Assembly: GCF_000469135.2 (NCBI RefSeq)
Contig: NZ_CP048117.1
Coordinates: forward strand, 1,339,501-1,403,500
DNA from: Bacillus sp. SB49
GTDB taxonomy: Bacteria; Bacillota; Bacilli; Bacillales; Halobacillaceae
DNA length: 64,000 nt
Reading direction: 5' to 3'
In this document: positions 16,184 to 24,138 of the stretch, in pieces
Numbering within the stretch: position 1 is the first letter of the stretch
How the letters are laid out: each line of letters begins with the position of its first letter
Made by a program: the position numbers and the translations under genes
Notes under the pieces: generated by a model
What the model saw: the letters and a program-made list of their open reading frames with translations, nothing else
What the model was told of the DNA's origin: nothing
Database searches by the model: none

Positions 16184-16874
16184 TGAGGTAGGGATCCTGG
16201 TATCCCATGGATTTACAGGAACGACGCAAAGTATGAGGCCGCTGGCAGAAGCATATGGCCGCGCCGGGTATACCGTCGTCTGTCCGAGACTGAAGGGGCA
16301 CGGCACCACGCCGGAGGACATGGAGTCCACGAGTCATGAAGACTGGATTCAATCGGTCATGGAAGCCTTTGACTGGCTGGAAGCGCGTTGTGAAAAAATC
16401 TTCGTCGTCGGCTTGTCGATGGGAGGGACGCTTGCTTTATATGTGGCAGGGAAGAAGAAAGTCGCCGGCGTCATCCCGATCAATGCAGCAATCGATATTC
16501 CGGTGCTTGAGAACAGCTCGAGCACAGAGGAGCGCTTTATTGAAGCGATTGGATCGGATATTAAAGATCCGGAAAGTGACGAGCTCGGCTATGATCGGAC
16601 ACCGGTAAAATCGATTAAAGAGCTGTCGATGCTCATGGGGAAGACCAGGGATCTATTAAGCAGCATTCATTGTCCGATCGTCGTTTTCGTTTCAAGGGAG
16701 GATCATGTCGTGCCCCCGAACAATTCCGAGGTGATCTTTGAAACGGTTTTTTCCGAGCATAAAGAAATTATTCATTTGGATGACAGCTATCACGTCGCAA
16801 CGCTCGACCATGATAAAGACTTGATCATCGAGCGCAGTCTGGAGTTTTTCCAGACGTACACAAATACGAAATAG
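16137..16874 (+). CDS. Carboxylesterase, Est30/YvaK-like alpha/beta hydrolase
   Basis: 245 residues, the length of the Est30 family. Oxyanion-loop HGFTGTTQSM (about 25-34), nucleophile elbow GLSMGG (Ser near 98), acid in SREDHVVPP, and His in DDSYHVATLDHD. Cytosolic monoglyceride or short-chain ester hydrolase. AGGAGG site 8 bases before the ATG, inside the SDR gene, so the two are translated from one message. Its end is followed by the thiT promoter. Confidence 0.88.
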   Translation: MTAVMSGAEEIRFEGNEVGILVSHGFTGTTQSMRPLAEAYGRAGYTVVCPRLKGHGTTPEDMESTSHEDWIQSVMEAFDWLEARCEKIFVVGLSMGGTLALYVAGKKKVAGVIPINAAIDIPVLENSSSTEERFIEAIGSDIKDPESDELGYDRTPVKSIKELSMLMGKTRDLLSSIHCPIVVFVSREDHVVPPNNSEVIFETVFSEHKEIIHLDDSYHVATLDHDKDLIIERSLEFFQTYTNTK

Positions 16875-16898
16875 CATTCCCCGGGAAATAAAAGGCCT

Positions 16899-16927
16899 TT
16901 GTAATTTCGGGTGGTTTCGACTATAAT
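16899..16927 (+). promoter_or_regulatory. Sigma-A promoter of thiT
   Basis: TTGTAA (16899-16904), 17-base spacer, perfect TATAAT (16922-16927), about 30 bases before the TPP aptamer. Confidence 0.8.
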
Positions 16928-16958
16928 AGAAGACAAATCAAGAAAAGTAAACGGTATA

Positions 16959-17049
16959 AAGCCTTCAAGGGGAGCCTCCGGCTGAGAGTGGACGCTGTGT
17001 CCAGACCCTTCGAACCTGTCAGTTAGCACTGGCGCAGGGATGGCGGCTT
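16959..17049 (+). ncRNA. TPP riboswitch
   Basis: Conserved TPP aptamer words in order: GGGGAGCC, GGCTGAGAGTGGA, CAGACCCTTCGAACCTG, and ACTGGCGCAGGGATGG. The outer helix P1 is AAGCC (16959-16963) with GGCTT (17045-17049). It stands between promoter and terminator upstream of the thiamine transporter gene and should switch expression off when thiamine pyrophosphate is plentiful. Confidence 0.96.
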
Positions 17050-17059
17050 TTTTGATGGT

Positions 17060-17119
17060 GCAATGCTCAACAAGGGACTCCTCCATCAGGAAGCTTCCCT
17101 TTTTGGCATTGCTTTTTTT
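17060..17119 (+). terminator. Riboswitch-controlled terminator
   Basis: GCAATGC (17060-17066) pairs with GCATTGC (17106-17112), with additional inner pairing of AAGGGA with TCCCTT, followed by seven T. This is the expression platform of the TPP riboswitch: formed when TPP is bound, stopping transcription before thiT. Confidence 0.82.
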
Positions 17120-17146
17120 GTGTTCAATTATTGGGGGTAGAAAACG

Positions 17147-17716
17147 ATGAGAAATCGTCGTGTATTATTTCTTGTCGAAGTAGCTATATTCTCTGCTTTG
17201 GCACTGCTTTTGGACATCATTCCATTTCTTTCATTCAAATTGTGGGCACAGGGTGGTTCTGTGTCGCTCGCGATGGTTCCTGTCTTCATCATCGCTTTCC
17301 GTTGGGGAATCAAAGGCGGAGTCGCCACCGGGCTGCTGCTCGGGGCCTATCAAATCTTAACCGGTGCTTACATCATGACACCTCTTCAGACGTTTCTTGA
17401 TTACTTCGTAGCTTTCGGTGTCATCGGACTTGCAGGTGTCGCGGCAAAGCCGGTATGGAACGCGGTACGGAAACAAAACAAAAAAGCGATCGTCGGCTGG
17501 ATCATTGTCGGCTGCTTTGTCGGGAGTCTCCTGCGTTTCTTCGGACATTTTCTCGCAGGGATCGTCTTTTACGGGGAGTTCGCGCCGGAAGGACAGCCGG
17601 TCTGGCTGTATTCGCTCGTCTATAACGGGGGGTATATGCTGCCTGCATTCGTATTGAGCAGTATCGTCCTCATCATTCTTTTTCTGCAGCGTCCGAAGCT
17701 GCTCACACAAGAATAA
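17147..17716 (+). CDS. thiT: ECF thiamine transporter S component ThiT
   Basis: 189 residues with six hydrophobic segments. The ThiT signature is present: VEVAIFSALALLLD at the start, the WAQGGSVSLAMVPVF stretch (residues about 36-50) with thiamine-binding Trp, and LRFFGHFLAGIVFYGEFAPEG near 127-147. It binds thiamine in the membrane and works with the shared ECF energizing module encoded elsewhere. Placed directly under a TPP riboswitch, which confirms the substrate. Own terminator follows. Confidence 0.96.
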   Translation: MRNRRVLFLVEVAIFSALALLLDIIPFLSFKLWAQGGSVSLAMVPVFIIAFRWGIKGGVATGLLLGAYQILTGAYIMTPLQTFLDYFVAFGVIGLAGVAAKPVWNAVRKQNKKAIVGWIIVGCFVGSLLRFFGHFLAGIVFYGEFAPEGQPVWLYSLVYNGGYMLPAFVLSSIVLIILFLQRPKLLTQE

Positions 17717-17756
17717 TACAAGGTTCCCATCCCGCTCCTAGGAATCCTTAACCACT

Positions 17757-17786
17757 AAAAGCATCGTGCTCCGGCACGATGCTTTT
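17757..17786 (+). terminator. Intrinsic terminator of thiT
   Basis: Perfect 13-base stem AAAAGCATCGTGC with its complement and a 4-base loop, followed by CTATTTTT. Confidence 0.9.
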
Positions 17787-17890
17787 CTATTTTTATAGGG
17801 AGGGAGACCCTATTTTATAGCATATGGGTTTCATGCTTCCTGTAGAAGTGTATATACCATTGCACTGGTTACATAAAAGGAGGGCTGGAA

Positions 17891-19333
17891 ATGAAGAAGC
17901 TTTTTAGAAAGAAACGGTTTTGGTTGATTGTCATTCTTATATTTATCGTACTCGTTTTCATGATCGCTTATCATACATCGTGGAAGAAGCTTCCTGAGGG
18001 CATCTCCTATGAAGGGGACGTGCACGAACTATCGGGCGTGGAGTTTTTTCGGGATCTCACGTATGAAGATGAAGAAGGTAATACGGTTCACGACGCGGAG
18101 ATATTCGATGAAATAAACGCCATGATTGGTGAGGCGGAGGATTTCATTGTTGCAGATATGTTTTTATTTAACGGCTACACAGATGGAAAAAGAGATTTTC
18201 CGCCACTGTCGGAAAACCTGGTGGATGCCATTCTCGCCCAAAAGGAAAAGCATCCTGACTTGAAGGTCGTTTTCATCACCGATCCAATCAATACGGTTTA
18301 CGGGTCTTATGAGTCGGAATCGATCAAGCGGCTGAGGGATGGGGGTGTCGATGTCGTGCTGACGGACCTGAACGAGCTCCGTGATTCCAACCCGCTCTAC
18401 TCCAGCGTCTGGAGGCTGACGGCTTCATGGATGGGGACAGGCGACGGCGGCTGGATCAGCAACCCGCTCGCAAAAGATGCACCCGATGTCACTCTGCGCT
18501 CGTATTTGAAGCTGATGAATATTAAAGCGAATCACAGGAAGCTCGTTGTGACGGAAGAAGCGGCAATCGTATCGACGGCGAATCCCCATGACGCGAGCGG
18601 TTACCATGAGAATGTGGCGTTCAAGATGACAGGCCCGATCATCCGGGACATTCTCGAAGCCGAGGAGGCAGTTGTCCGTTATTCCGGCGACGCTGATTTC
18701 CCGGATTACAAGAACAGGAAATGGGAAAAACAGGATGGTCCAGTGAAGACCAAGTTCGTCACGGAAGGAAAGACGTATCAGGCAATTTTGGAAGAACTTA
18801 AGGATGTTGGAAAAGGAGATACGATCTGGCTCGGCATGTATTACCTTGCGGACAGAAAGATCATTGACCTGATTGACAAAGCAGCAGACCGGGGGGCGGA
18901 AGCGAACATCATCATGGACCCGAACAAGCAGTCATTTGGACATGAGAAGACGGGGATTCCTAATTTACCCGTAGCCGCAGAGATGCAGCGGCTCGGGAAT
19001 AAGAACATCCATCTCCGCTGGTATGATGTGAATATCGAACAATTCCATACGAAGATGCTTTATTTAGATAAAGAAGAGGAAGACGTCATCATTGCCGGCT
19101 CCGCCAACTATACGAGACGGAACCTGGCAGACTTGAACCTGGAAGCGAACGTCGTGATGAAAGGAAGCGGAGAAGAGCCTGTTTTTCAGGAGGTCGACGG
19201 CTACTTCACCAAGCTTTGGAATAACGAAGACGGTCATTTCACAGCGGATTATGAGGAATATACGGATAAGCTGACGTTTATCCGCTATGCCACGTATTAC
19301 CTGCAGAAATGGACGTGGTTTACGACCTATTGA
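17891..19333 (+). CDS. Membrane-anchored phospholipase D family protein
   Basis: 480 residues: basic N-terminus and one membrane anchor (about 10-27), then two PLD half-sites. The first reads NHRKLVVTE (HxKx4E, Glu in place of the usual Asp), followed by STANPHDASG; the second reads FHTKMLYLD (perfect HxKx4D) followed by AGSANYTRRN. This is the cardiolipin synthase/PLD-like layout but longer and with one anchor only, so it may be a phosphatidyltransferase or a phosphodiesterase facing outward. AGGAGGG site before the ATG. Confidence 0.82.
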   Translation: MKKLFRKKRFWLIVILIFIVLVFMIAYHTSWKKLPEGISYEGDVHELSGVEFFRDLTYEDEEGNTVHDAEIFDEINAMIGEAEDFIVADMFLFNGYTDGKRDFPPLSENLVDAILAQKEKHPDLKVVFITDPINTVYGSYESESIKRLRDGGVDVVLTDLNELRDSNPLYSSVWRLTASWMGTGDGGWISNPLAKDAPDVTLRSYLKLMNIKANHRKLVVTEEAAIVSTANPHDASGYHENVAFKMTGPIIRDILEAEEAVVRYSGDADFPDYKNRKWEKQDGPVKTKFVTEGKTYQAILEELKDVGKGDTIWLGMYYLADRKIIDLIDKAADRGAEANIIMDPNKQSFGHEKTGIPNLPVAAEMQRLGNKNIHLRWYDVNIEQFHTKMLYLDKEEEDVIIAGSANYTRRNLADLNLEANVVMKGSGEEPVFQEVDGYFTKLWNNEDGHFTADYEEYTDKLTFIRYATYYLQKWTWFTTY

Positions 19334-19416
19334 TAGACTACCTCCGGACGATGAGCGTCCGGGGGTTTTTCTGTGTCGGGAACGTTTTATGCTACGATAG
19401 AAGGAGGGGGGATGTT

Positions 19417-19881
19417 ATGAAAGCAGCCGGCATCGTCATCGAGATCATCGCTGTTGCATCCGTATTCCTGTTGAGTCAAGTCCTGATGTATGGCGTAGAT
19501 ACGGTTCCTCTAGGGATGGATATGGGAGAAGACGGTAAGACAGTCACTCGTCAAGATTGGATGTGGGAGGAAAAGGAAGTTGTTGAGGTTCAAGCGCTCT
19601 CCAGTGAGCAGGAAGTCGCTGTTCTTGTCATGGATCAACGCCTCCACAATTTTTTTGCCTGGATCATCAGTCTTCCTCTTTTTCTAGTCATCGGGGCAGG
19701 GTCCCGTATTTTCTCAAAAAGGTATGGAACGCGTGCTCTTCTTTCACCGAACTGGCAGGGAGTGTTGGATGTCGTCGCGATCGCCTTCATCCTCGCCCTA
19801 TGCATATATGTGGGTTTGGAGTACAAGGAGCTTCTTGAAGAGGCGGATGCTTTATGGCAGCAGCTGAAAAGAGCTGCATAA
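19417..19881 (+). CDS. Membrane protein, unknown function
   Basis: 154 residues with an N-terminal hydrophobic segment, an acidic outer stretch (MDMGEDGKTVTRQDWMWEEKEVVEVQ), two further hydrophobic segments around residues 72-90 and 113-131, and a charged tail. Strong AGAAGGAGGGG site fixes the ATG at 19417. Lies 83 bases after the PLD gene and 19 bases before a GNAT gene, so the three may be cotranscribed. No family recognised. Confidence 0.7.
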   Translation: MKAAGIVIEIIAVASVFLLSQVLMYGVDTVPLGMDMGEDGKTVTRQDWMWEEKEVVEVQALSSEQEVAVLVMDQRLHNFFAWIISLPLFLVIGAGSRIFSKRYGTRALLSPNWQGVLDVVAIAFILALCIYVGLEYKELLEEADALWQQLKRAA

Positions 19882-19900
19882 TAGAAGAGGAGTGGTAAGG

Positions 19901-20437
19901 ATGAAATTGGAATTCCGAAAGATCACCGCCTTCGACGAGACAATGGTCGCGGCATACAACCGTTGGGAGAACGATCGAACAATCAGTGCACTTGCAAGAC
20001 CTCATAAAAATCAAGCGTCTTTCGAGAAGGAACGTCTGCAGACGGTGGATACACTGACGAAGCGCCTGGAGGACCATGAAATGTATGCCATCATGCTGGA
20101 CGGGGTCCTTGTCGGTGAAATGAACTTCATGATCGATCCGGAACATCTCTTTAGGAAAGAGAAGGGCTCCGGCTGGATCGGGATCACCATCGGTGAAGCC
20201 GGCGCCCGGGGGAAAGGTATCGGCGCTAAGGCGATTTTATTTATGGAGGAGGAAATGAAGAAGATGGGCTTGAAGCGGGTCGAGCTCGGAGTTTTTGAAT
20301 TCAACGAGTCTGCGCACAGACTATACAGCAGACTCGGTTACAAGGAGATAGCCAGAGAAGAAGGATTCACCTACTATGACGGGAGGATGTGGGCGGATAT
20401 CCGTATGGAGAAGCCTCTTTCGCTGACGGCCCAATAA
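19901..20437 (+). CDS. GNAT family N-acetyltransferase
   Basis: 178 residues with the RimJ/RimL-like GNAT fold: EFRKITAFDETMVAAYNRWEND at the N-terminus, the acetyl-CoA loop GEAGARGKGIGAKAILFM (Q/RxxGxG/A type, near residue 104), and ELGVFEFNESAHRLYSRLGYKEIAREEG near 127-155. Cytosolic transfer of acetyl from acetyl-CoA; acceptor unknown. AGAGGAG is 8 bases before ATG 19901; the GTG at 19892 overlaps that site. Confidence 0.87.
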   Translation: MKLEFRKITAFDETMVAAYNRWENDRTISALARPHKNQASFEKERLQTVDTLTKRLEDHEMYAIMLDGVLVGEMNFMIDPEHLFRKEKGSGWIGITIGEAGARGKGIGAKAILFMEEEMKKMGLKRVELGVFEFNESAHRLYSRLGYKEIAREEGFTYYDGRMWADIRMEKPLSLTAQ

Positions 20438-20439
20438 AA

Positions 20440-20463
20440 AAATCCCGGGACGGCCCGGGATTT
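20440..20463. terminator. Bidirectional terminator between convergent genes
   Basis: Perfect 10-base stem AAATCCCGGG with CCCGGGATTT around ACGG, flanked by A/T runs. Confidence 0.85.
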
Positions 20464-20470
20464 GGTGGTA

Positions 20471-21235
20471 TTATGGCTGAAGGAACATCGCTTCAAGGGC
20501 TGGGTCGCCCCCGGCGAAACCTAAGGCAACAGCTGTATATGCTTCATTCGGCTTAAACGTCGCTTGAGGGATTTCAAGGACGACCTGATTCGTACCGGCG
20601 ACCCGGACTTCCAGGTCGGCCGTCGTCGGCGGCAGGGTCATGTAACGGGTCGCTTTACCGAAGGGAACATTCCGGAAGAGGACGTCCCCACCTTTGACGG
20701 CGACGTCGACAGCCGGAGCGTTCGGTGATAAATGCCACACCCTCACCTTGCTGCTTCCGGAAGAGACACTGCTGCTGTCTACTACCGGTATCAGCTGAAG
20801 GTTATTCACAGCTCCTGCTGCGGCTACGGTATAGCGGTTGCCTCCGTCGACGCTCACCTGCTGGGATAAGACCGGACTGCTTGTATCTCCGGCTGCATAG
20901 ATGTCAATCTTATAAGTGCCTGCTGGAACGGTCAAATAATTGCTCTGCTGTTTATAAGAGATGCCTCCAAGAACCTTTTGTCCGTTTACATAGACGTCGA
21001 CGGCCGGTGCGTCCGGTGAGGCGTGCAGCACCCGCACCATCGCATTCATCCCCGTGTTTCCTCCGGATCCACCCGGTCCCATTTCACTGCGCTCGCTCAT
21101 GATGAGCCGCTGCATGCACTCCAGGTGTCTCTGGTAATAGTACACATGCAGCCTGGGGTCGATATATTTGTAGTAATTCGCCATCAGATCATACTTCATC
21201 GCCTGCCACGCAAGCTGATCCCTGCCATCATTCAT
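20471..21235 (-). CDS. Two-repeat DUF4397 protein without signal peptide
   Basis: 254 residues. An N-terminal helical part (WQAMKYDLMANYYKYIDPR... with many Tyr, Met and His) is joined by a Gly-rich linker to two DUF4397 repeats; both carry VRV-x-H-x-SP-x-APAVDV. DUF4397 proteins are usually exported, but no signal peptide is present. A similar Tyr-rich head is, as I recall, found on Bacillus DUF4397 proteins; a role at the spore surface is possible but unproven. GGGAGGGG site is 10 bases from ATG 21235; the ATG at 21244 is too close to it. Confidence 0.8.
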   Translation of the reverse strand: MNDGRDQLAWQAMKYDLMANYYKYIDPRLHVYYYQRHLECMQRLIMSERSEMGPGGSGGNTGMNAMVRVLHASPDAPAVDVYVNGQKVLGGISYKQQSNYLTVPAGTYKIDIYAAGDTSSPVLSQQVSVDGGNRYTVAAAGAVNNLQLIPVVDSSSVSSGSSKVRVWHLSPNAPAVDVAVKGGDVLFRNVPFGKATRYMTLPPTTADLEVRVAGTNQVVLEIPQATFKPNEAYTAVALGFAGGDPALEAMFLQP

Positions 21236-21313
21236 GTTTATCATCCCCTCCCAGGAAAAAATCTCTAACACAAGCCTATGCGTGCTTTCCTGGAAAGAGA
21301 CCAACCATTCTGT

Positions 21314-22264
21314 TTACTCGGCTTTGGACAACGCTTGGACGGGAGAGGCCTGCTTGTTCAGGAAACTCATGAACAGCGTATGGATGACGATCCCGATCAT
21401 AATCAGACAGACGCCGAGAAGAGCAAGGCCGCTCGGCAGCGGACTGGAAAGCAGCCACGCTTCCCCGACAATGACGAACAGGATCTGCGTCGACTGTGTC
21501 GCTTCCACAGCAGCCAGCTTCCCCTGGTGATGCTGGACGCGGTACGTTGCAAAAAAGAACAGGGTTGTGGCAATGATTCCGGAGGAAACCGCAACAATCA
21601 GCGACTGTACGACCTGGCCGGGACTCGGTGCGCCTGCTTGAACGCCGGCAATGGCACTTAATACAAGCCAGAACGGCAGACTGGCAAGCGTCATCCCGAA
21701 AATGCGCTGGAACGTATCCAGCCTGTCGCCACAAACGGCCATCATTTTTCTGTTACCAAGCGGGTAAGCGAAGCAGGCGACAAGCACAGGAAGCACTCCG
21801 ACGACCCATTCAAGAAATGTCGTGTCGGCGGCCTTTTCGAATTGTATCAAGAATACGCCGAAGAGGATGATGGAAGAGATCGCGAGTGCCCGCCACTGCA
21901 TGACACCCTTGCCTTTAACAATCAAGGGAGCGATAAGGATGCCTGCTACGATCGTCATCTGCCACGTTCCGGCGACAAGCCAACCAGGTCCGTAAGCAGC
22001 GGCATAGGTAAGCGGCGCATAGAAAAGTACAAATCCGACAAAGCTCCATGTAAGCCATTGCAGGGGGGCCTGCTTCATTTCAGAAAACACTTGTAGGAGA
22101 TTTCTTCTACCGAGTACAATAAAGAATAAGAACGGAATCATGAACAGGAATCGGAGGGAAGCACTCCACATCCAGCTGCCCCCGTCCAGTTCCATCGAAC
22201 GGTTCAAAATGAACGTGACAGCGAAAAACATCGAGGAAATGATGCCAAGTAACAGCTCTTTCAT
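21314..22264 (-). CDS. EmrE-type multidrug exporter of the DMT superfamily
   Basis: 316 residues, ten hydrophobic segments in two halves, matching the 'putative multidrug resistance efflux transporter' family: MKELLLGIISSMFFAVTFILNRSMELDGGSWMWSASLR at the start and the second half beginning near GVLPVLVACFAYPLGNRKMM. Divergent from the XRE-cupin regulator, with a shared palindrome between them, so that regulator probably controls it. Substrate unknown. Confidence 0.83.
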   Translation of the reverse strand: MKELLLGIISSMFFAVTFILNRSMELDGGSWMWSASLRFLFMIPFLFFIVLGRRNLLQVFSEMKQAPLQWLTWSFVGFVLFYAPLTYAAAYGPGWLVAGTWQMTIVAGILIAPLIVKGKGVMQWRALAISSIILFGVFLIQFEKAADTTFLEWVVGVLPVLVACFAYPLGNRKMMAVCGDRLDTFQRIFGMTLASLPFWLVLSAIAGVQAGAPSPGQVVQSLIVAVSSGIIATTLFFFATYRVQHHQGKLAAVEATQSTQILFVIVGEAWLLSSPLPSGLALLGVCLIMIGIVIHTLFMSFLNKQASPVQALSKAE

Positions 22265-22285
22265 AACAATAGGACTCCCTTTTGG

Positions 22286-22320
22286 TATATTATAGTTTTG
22301 TTTAGGTTTATTATAATATA
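22286..22320. promoter_or_regulatory. Divergent operator between exporter and XRE-cupin regulator
   Basis: TATATTATA (22286-22294) and its exact complement TATAATATA (22312-22320), 17 bases apart, in the 102-base divergent gap. Each arm contains a TATAAT-like -10 box, so the palindrome probably combines both promoters with a regulator site. Confidence 0.5.
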
Positions 22321-22366
22321 CTTAATACGTGGGATTTCGGCAACATAAAAATAGGAGAAGAATGCT

Positions 22367-22948
22367 ATGGACTATAATCAACATTGGGAAAACCCGGAAA
22401 CATTCGCCAAACATGTCGGAAAGAAACTGAGGAATATCCGCAAAGAGAAGGAAATGTCGTTAAACGACCTGGCGGAAAAGACGCAGGTCAGCAAACTGAC
22501 CCTCGGCAAGATCGAACGGGGGGAGGCGAACCCTTCTCTCACGATCATTTGGAAAATTGCAAACGGACTCGCCATCCCGATCACGGCGCTGGTCGCTGAC
22601 AGTAAAGAGGTCGTCATTTCAAGAAAGCAGGAGGGCCGTAAAGTATTGAGCGCAGATGAATCGCTGACGCTCGAACCGATGTTTACGAACTCCGGCTACG
22701 GTTCGTTGGAGACGCATCGTGCTTTTCTGAAACCGGACAGCTTTTACACTGCGGAAGCCCATCAACCCGGTGTGATCGAGTTCGTGACGGTCATGGAAGG
22801 GGCGGCGGAAGTCGTGGTAGGAGAGGAAGTCTATCCGCTTAACGTCCACGACTCGATCAAGTTTCACGCTGACCAGCCGCACGGATATCGGAACAGGGGA
22901 AAAGAAGAAGCGGTGCTTCATTTTGTCATGATTTATACAAAAGCATGA
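22367..22948 (+). CDS. XRE-family regulator with cupin domain
   Basis: 193 residues. N-terminal HTH_3 (about 14-70: VGKKLRNIRKEKEMSLNDLAEKTQVSKLTLGKIERGEANPSLTIIWKIANGL), then a cupin sensor domain (about 105-190) with GVIEFVTVMEGAAEVVVG and DSIKFHADQPHGYRN. Such regulators sense small metabolites. Position opposite the EmrE-type exporter suggests it controls that gene. The stop is in frame with, and 9 bases before, the NUDIX start. Confidence 0.88.
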   Translation: MDYNQHWENPETFAKHVGKKLRNIRKEKEMSLNDLAEKTQVSKLTLGKIERGEANPSLTIIWKIANGLAIPITALVADSKEVVISRKQEGRKVLSADESLTLEPMFTNSGYGSLETHRAFLKPDSFYTAEAHQPGVIEFVTVMEGAAEVVVGEEVYPLNVHDSIKFHADQPHGYRNRGKEEAVLHFVMIYTKA

Positions 22949-22954
22949 AGGGAG

Positions 22955-23533
22955 ATGGCTCCAGTCGAACTTTGGGATATCTATGATCAAAAGCGCCGGA
23001 AGACAGGGCAAACGGTGGAACGCGGCCGGCCGATGGCTGCCGGGGAGTATCACATAGTTGTGCATGTCTGGATTAAAAACAGCAGGGGAGAAGTGTTCGT
23101 GACGAAGCGTGCCCCGGAGAAGCATTTCGGCGGGTATTGGGAAGGAACGGGTGGATCGGTGACTACTGGGGAAGACAGTTATACAGGAGCGCTTCGGGAA
23201 GTAAAGGAAGAAATCGGTATCGATCTGCAGGATGCATCCGGTTCGTTGGAGAAATCTGTATGCAGACCGGAGTTTCAAGATTTCATGGATGTCTGGGTTT
23301 TTCAGCACGATTTTAAGGAAGAAGCGGTTGTCTTGCAGCAAGGCGAAGTTAGGGAGGGCAGGTGGGTAACACGGCGGGAGCTGGAAGCGATGGTCGGGGA
23401 GAACAGGCTTGTTTGTGCCCGCGCTTTCTTACGTACAGGAATTATTTTAGGTGGAAGGAGGAGAAGGTATGAAGAAGCTTTATCGTTCGACGAAAGATTC
23501 CCAAGTATCAGGAGTGCTCGGAGGGGTCAGTGA
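22955..23533 (+). CDS. NUDIX hydrolase
   Basis: 192 residues. The NUDIX box GGSVTTGEDSYTGALREV-KEEIG (residues about 66-88) matches Gx5Ex7REUxEExGU. The N-terminus WDIYDQKRRKTGQTVERG and HIVVHVWIKN resemble isopentenyl-diphosphate-isomerase-like NUDIX proteins. Cytosolic pyrophosphohydrolase, substrate unknown. The ATG touches its GGGAG site, and the frame is closed by the preceding stop, so translation probably depends on coupling to the upstream regulator. The last 65 bases overlap the PspC gene. Confidence 0.85.
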   Translation: MAPVELWDIYDQKRRKTGQTVERGRPMAAGEYHIVVHVWIKNSRGEVFVTKRAPEKHFGGYWEGTGGSVTTGEDSYTGALREVKEEIGIDLQDASGSLEKSVCRPEFQDFMDVWVFQHDFKEEAVVLQQGEVREGRWVTRRELEAMVGENRLVCARAFLRTGIILGGRRRRYEEALSFDERFPSIRSARRGQ

Positions 23534-23660
23534 GATGTACGGCATTGATGTCAGTCTCTTGCGGATCCTGCTCGTTGTCTCCGGTTTTTTCACCGGGGGG
23601 ATGACGTGGCTGATCTACATCATCGCAGCGATCGTCATGCCGACAGACAAACAAATATGA
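23469..23660 (+). CDS. PspC domain small membrane protein
   Basis: 63 residues: MKKLYRSTKDSQVSGVLGGVSEMYGIDVSLLRILLVV is the PspC signature, followed by a hydrophobic segment WLIYIIAAIVMP. Envelope stress proteins of this kind sit in the membrane. AGGAGGAGAAGGT precedes ATG 23469, which lies inside the end of the NUDIX gene in another frame; a 65-base overlap of two convincing genes is unusual. Confidence 0.88.
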   Translation: MKKLYRSTKDSQVSGVLGGVSEMYGIDVSLLRILLVVSGFFTGGMTWLIYIIAAIVMPTDKQI

Positions 23661-23692
23661 CCGCCTGAGATAGACTCCAGGCGGTCTTTATT
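23659..23692. terminator. Terminator between PspC and HxlR genes
   Basis: Perfect stem GACCGCCTG / CAGGCGGTC, 10-base loop, T-rich end overlapping the stop of the converging HxlR gene. Confidence 0.83.
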
Positions 23693-24017
23693 TATGTTTG
23701 GCTTCTTTGCGTTGGAGATGATTGGTTCCCCATGCATGCATGGCATCAAGAATAGGGTGAAGCGTACGGCCGTACTCCGTTATCGAATACTCGACTTTCG
23801 GTGGCACGACAGGGTAGACGACCCGTTCGATGATGTCCTCCTCTTCCAGATCCCGGAGCTGATTGGTCAACATCTTCTGTGTAATACCTGGAATGAGGCG
23901 TTTCAATTCACTGAAACGGAGGGTATCTTCTTCAAGTAAGTGCAGCAGGATAATCGGCTTCCATTTCCCGACAAGGATTTGGAGCGCGTCATCCACGCGG
24001 CATAATTGTGGATTCAA
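23688..24017 (-). CDS. HxlR family transcriptional regulator
   Basis: 109 residues of the HxlR winged helix: CRVDDALQILVGKWKPIILLHLLEEDTLRFSELKRLIPGITQKMLTNQLRDLEEEDIIERVVYPVVPPKVEYSITEYG. The N-terminal Cys (residue 6) is in the place used by redox or quinone sensing relatives. Start is a TTG at 24017 seven bases after a GGAGG site; longer open frame upstream (to 24119) has no site. Divergent from the luciferase-like oxidoreductase, which it probably represses. Confidence 0.86.
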   Translation of the reverse strand: MNPQLCRVDDALQILVGKWKPIILLHLLEEDTLRFSELKRLIPGITQKMLTNQLRDLEEEDIIERVVYPVVPPKVEYSITEYGRTLHPILDAMHAWGTNHLQRKEAKHK

Positions 24018-24043
24018 AAGGGTTCCTCCTTCCGCAGTATCTT

Positions 24044-24069
24044 TAAGTATACTATACCACTTTGAAGTG
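24044..24069. promoter_or_regulatory. Candidate HxlR operator in the divergent gap
   Basis: AAGTATACT and the palindrome CACTTTGAAGTG (24058-24069) lie between the divergent starts of the HxlR and oxidoreductase genes. Spaced palindromes here suit HxlR dimers; the assignment is inferred. Confidence 0.35.
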
Positions 24070-24138
24070 CGTTCTTCACACGTTCCACATCGAGGCGCAT
24101 AATGAAAGGGAACGATCATTCAACCAGGAGGTATGACG

